A program made the translations under genes and the position numbers. Below, piece by piece: positions 32,498-34,213 of a stretch of 34,213 bases of DNA; within the stretch, counting starts at the first letter, position 1; each line of letters starts with the position of its first letter. The stretch is from Promethearchaeota archaeon (GTDB lineage: Archaea; Asgardarchaeota; Lokiarchaeia; Sigyniarchaeales; SOKP01), in the NCBI GenBank assembly GCA_008080765.1, contig SHMU01000022.1, forward strand, positions 1 through 34,213, given 5' to 3'. A model generated the notes under the pieces. It was not told the origin of the DNA. It ran no database searches and saw nothing but the letters and a program-made list of their open reading frames with translations.

Positions 32498-34045
32498 TTA
32501 TTTTTCTGATTCCATAGGTTTAGCTTCTCCACCTCTTACTTTAAAAAATAAGAGTAATGCGACGATTACACAGGCAAAGATGAAAGGAAACATGATGATA
32601 TATTTAAACCCTTTAGCAAACAATGTCGAGAATGCTGAGAGAAGCCCTCCGAATAGAATCGGTGCTAAGGCATACGCTGATTGATTAAAAGTATAATAAA
32701 TCCCGGTATAAATACCAAGGTCTCCCTCAGGTGCTAGTTCCCATAAGATCGGAAAACTATTTACAATAAAACCCATCCATGGAACGGAGATAAGCACCAG
32801 CATAATAATCATTATCAATTCATTGTGTTTCTGATACAATGAAGGGACGATAATGAATGTCATGATGAAGAGAGATATTATAAGCCAAATCAAAAAGATT
32901 TTTACCGCATTTTTCCTTCCCACCTTTTTGGACTGTCCCAAGAGACCTACAATGTACGCAACAGCAATCATCGGTCCGGAATAAAAGAGAAATAAACGGC
33001 TTGCTTGAGCTTCTGTTGCACCCAAATATTCTTGGGCAAAAAGTGAAAAGAAAGATTCTACTGAAGCAAATGCTAAATACATAAAAATTACAGTCCCCAG
33101 AAAGAAGGCAAAATCTCGGTGCCCCCTCATGATTCTAAAGGCTTCCCCGTAGGAACTATATTTCTTGCGTTTTGGAGCTTCTGCTGCTTCAAAGCCCGCT
33201 TTTAATTCTCGAGCCTTAAAGGTAGTTGGTTCAATATCTAACCGATTTTCGGAAATCTTAATGAACTTCTCTCCTGTGGGAGTTTCCTTGAGAAAGATGT
33301 TTTGAATAATCAACAGCAAGACCATAATAATAGCAATTGCTAAAAAGGGCAAAAGATCACCAAGAATACTTGACGGAACAATATAGGCAAGGTCCATTCC
33401 AAAAAGGTCTCCAAAATTAATGAGAAACTCTTGGACTGGAGTGGGCTTCGAAAAAAGTGTTGCGGGAAAGATCATTGGCATCGCAAATCCGAGCAGACCA
33501 CCTATATTTGCAATAAATTGTTGGACCGCGCTGGCTTTCGAATACATCTTATCAGAAGTATAATCAGGTAAAATAGCGATAGCAGCACTCCGATAAATTG
33601 ACATTGCAACATCAAAAAGCAAAATAATTATTACTAATCCGGCAATTATTCGAACAAGAGGAAGTAAAGTGAAAAAGAATGCCGATGAAGCAGTTCCCAG
33701 AATTATATAGGGCATTCGCCTTCCAAATTTACTCTTAGTACGATCACTTAGATCCCCAAAAAACGGCTGAAGAATGACTGCGACTATGTTATCCATCGCC
33801 ATAATAGAACCTATTAAAAGAGTGATTAAAGCATTATCACGTCCTAACTCCTCCATTAAAACTTCATTCAATAGAAGAGGTACCTTAAAATTAAAGTAGC
33901 TCCACGCCATAAGCACCGTGAAAAATGCGAGGGAAATTATGATAGTTCGCTTGAAATTAAGCTTATCTGGCGGACTCGGTTCCATCTTAGGCTCATAAGG
34001 AAGATAGGTTGCTTTCTTTTCAGTATTATTTTCTATTTTAATCAC
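32498..34045 (-). CDS. MFS sugar transporter (GPH/SLC45-like)
   Basis: A 12-helix major-facilitator protein of 515 residues. The loop after the second membrane segment reads FFGDLSDRTKSKFGRRMPYIILG, the motif typical of the GPH and SLC45/sucrose-type sugar cotransporters. Charged cytosolic segments lie at the N-terminus (1-30) and in the central loop (about 255-295). The C-terminal half starts HRDFAFFLGTVIFMYLAF and has the related GLLGQSKKVGRKNAVK loop. It probably takes up a disaccharide or glycoside with a cation; the substrate cannot be read. The start is GTG at 34045, embedded in AAGGTGATT. No glycosidase is in the window to narrow the substrate. Confidence 0.87.
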   Translation of the reverse strand: MIKIENNTEKKATYLPYEPKMEPSPPDKLNFKRTIIISLAFFTVLMAWSYFNFKVPLLLNEVLMEELGRDNALITLLIGSIMAMDNIVAVILQPFFGDLSDRTKSKFGRRMPYIILGTASSAFFFTLLPLVRIIAGLVIIILLFDVAMSIYRSAAIAILPDYTSDKMYSKASAVQQFIANIGGLLGFAMPMIFPATLFSKPTPVQEFLINFGDLFGMDLAYIVPSSILGDLLPFLAIAIIMVLLLIIQNIFLKETPTGEKFIKISENRLDIEPTTFKARELKAGFEAAEAPKRKKYSSYGEAFRIMRGHRDFAFFLGTVIFMYLAFASVESFFSLFAQEYLGATEAQASRLFLFYSGPMIAVAYIVGLLGQSKKVGRKNAVKIFLIWLIISLFIMTFIIVPSLYQKHNELIMIIMLVLISVPWMGFIVNSFPILWELAPEGDLGIYTGIYYTFNQSAYALAPILFGGLLSAFSTLFAKGFKYIIMFPFIFACVIVALLLFFKVRGGEAKPMESEK

Positions 34046-34213
34046 CTTAACGAACTTTTTTTATAGTAGTAATTGTTGTGTTAAATACGATGAAATAAAT
34101 AATTAAAATCTTTTTGTTGAGAAAAAAGAAAAAATCGGTTAATTTTCCAAATGAATGATAAATTAAAAATTAACTCTTTTTCGTCTTATCTCAAGCGTGC
34201 ACCCTTGATTCAG

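Noticed and set aside
1-34213. Search for tRNA, rRNA, CRISPR arrays, box C/D RNAs and a complete transposon
   Set aside because: No T-loop/acceptor pairs, evenly spaced repeats, paired C/D boxes or transposase frames could be found by eye; the only mobile features are the left-end IS remnant and the intein.

Overview
This 34.2-kb window is AT-rich archaeal chromosome, most probably from an Asgard (Lokiarchaeia-like) archaeon. The lineage is inferred from gene content: a small GTPase with the Arf-type WDLGGQ motif, a second GTPase behind a longin-like N-terminal domain, HEAT/TPR-like helical-repeat and long coiled-coil proteins, stand-alone BRCT proteins, a bacterio-opsin-activator (HTH_10) regulator, duplicated-HTH Lrp regulator and PAS histidine kinases. 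Several promoters show a TATA box about 25-35 nt before the start codon with no Shine-Dalgarno sequence, as expected for leaderless archaeal transcripts. I found no tRNA, rRNA or CRISPR array.

Layout. 1-289 ends in the hairpin right end of an IS200/IS605-type element. 290-3231 holds three unrecognised or helical-repeat/coiled-coil genes. 3497-4993 is the longin-GTPase-coiled-coil protein, followed by an M32 carboxypeptidase (5143-6636) and a thiolase (6698-7891, minus). 8170-12196 (minus) is a compact operon: SCP2-like lipid-binding protein, acetoacetate-decarboxylase-family protein, FAD-linked oxidase and CCG-domain Fe-S protein, with a ribbon-helix-helix regulator transcribed divergently (12334-12915). 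Then come a PAS histidine kinase, a GTPase/coiled-coil gene pair with overlapping stop and start codons (14493-16126), a ferredoxin with an N-terminal helical domain, a sulfotransferase and a J-domain protein.

19468-21807 encodes PurD interrupted in its GPN/TGGMG loop by a 339-residue LAGLIDADG intein. 21929-27479 holds a HEAT protein, a membrane-anchored nuclease with a signal peptide, a HAD phosphatase, a Cys-rich membrane protein, an iron-sulfur flavoprotein and an Lrp-type regulator. 27699-28600 holds two tandem BRCT genes; the second is diverged and has a low-complexity tail. The window ends with an SDR epimerase, a Bat-type regulator behind a perfect 14-bp palindrome, a membrane histidine kinase, a 685-bp gap containing a decayed reading frame, and an MFS sugar transporter.

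The best candidates for something new are the PurD intein, the SCP2/ADC/FAD/CCG operon with its divergent regulator, the coupled GTPase/coiled-coil pair, and the duplicated BRCT locus. No defence system or complete mobile element is visible. All functional calls come from reading motifs; no database search was run.
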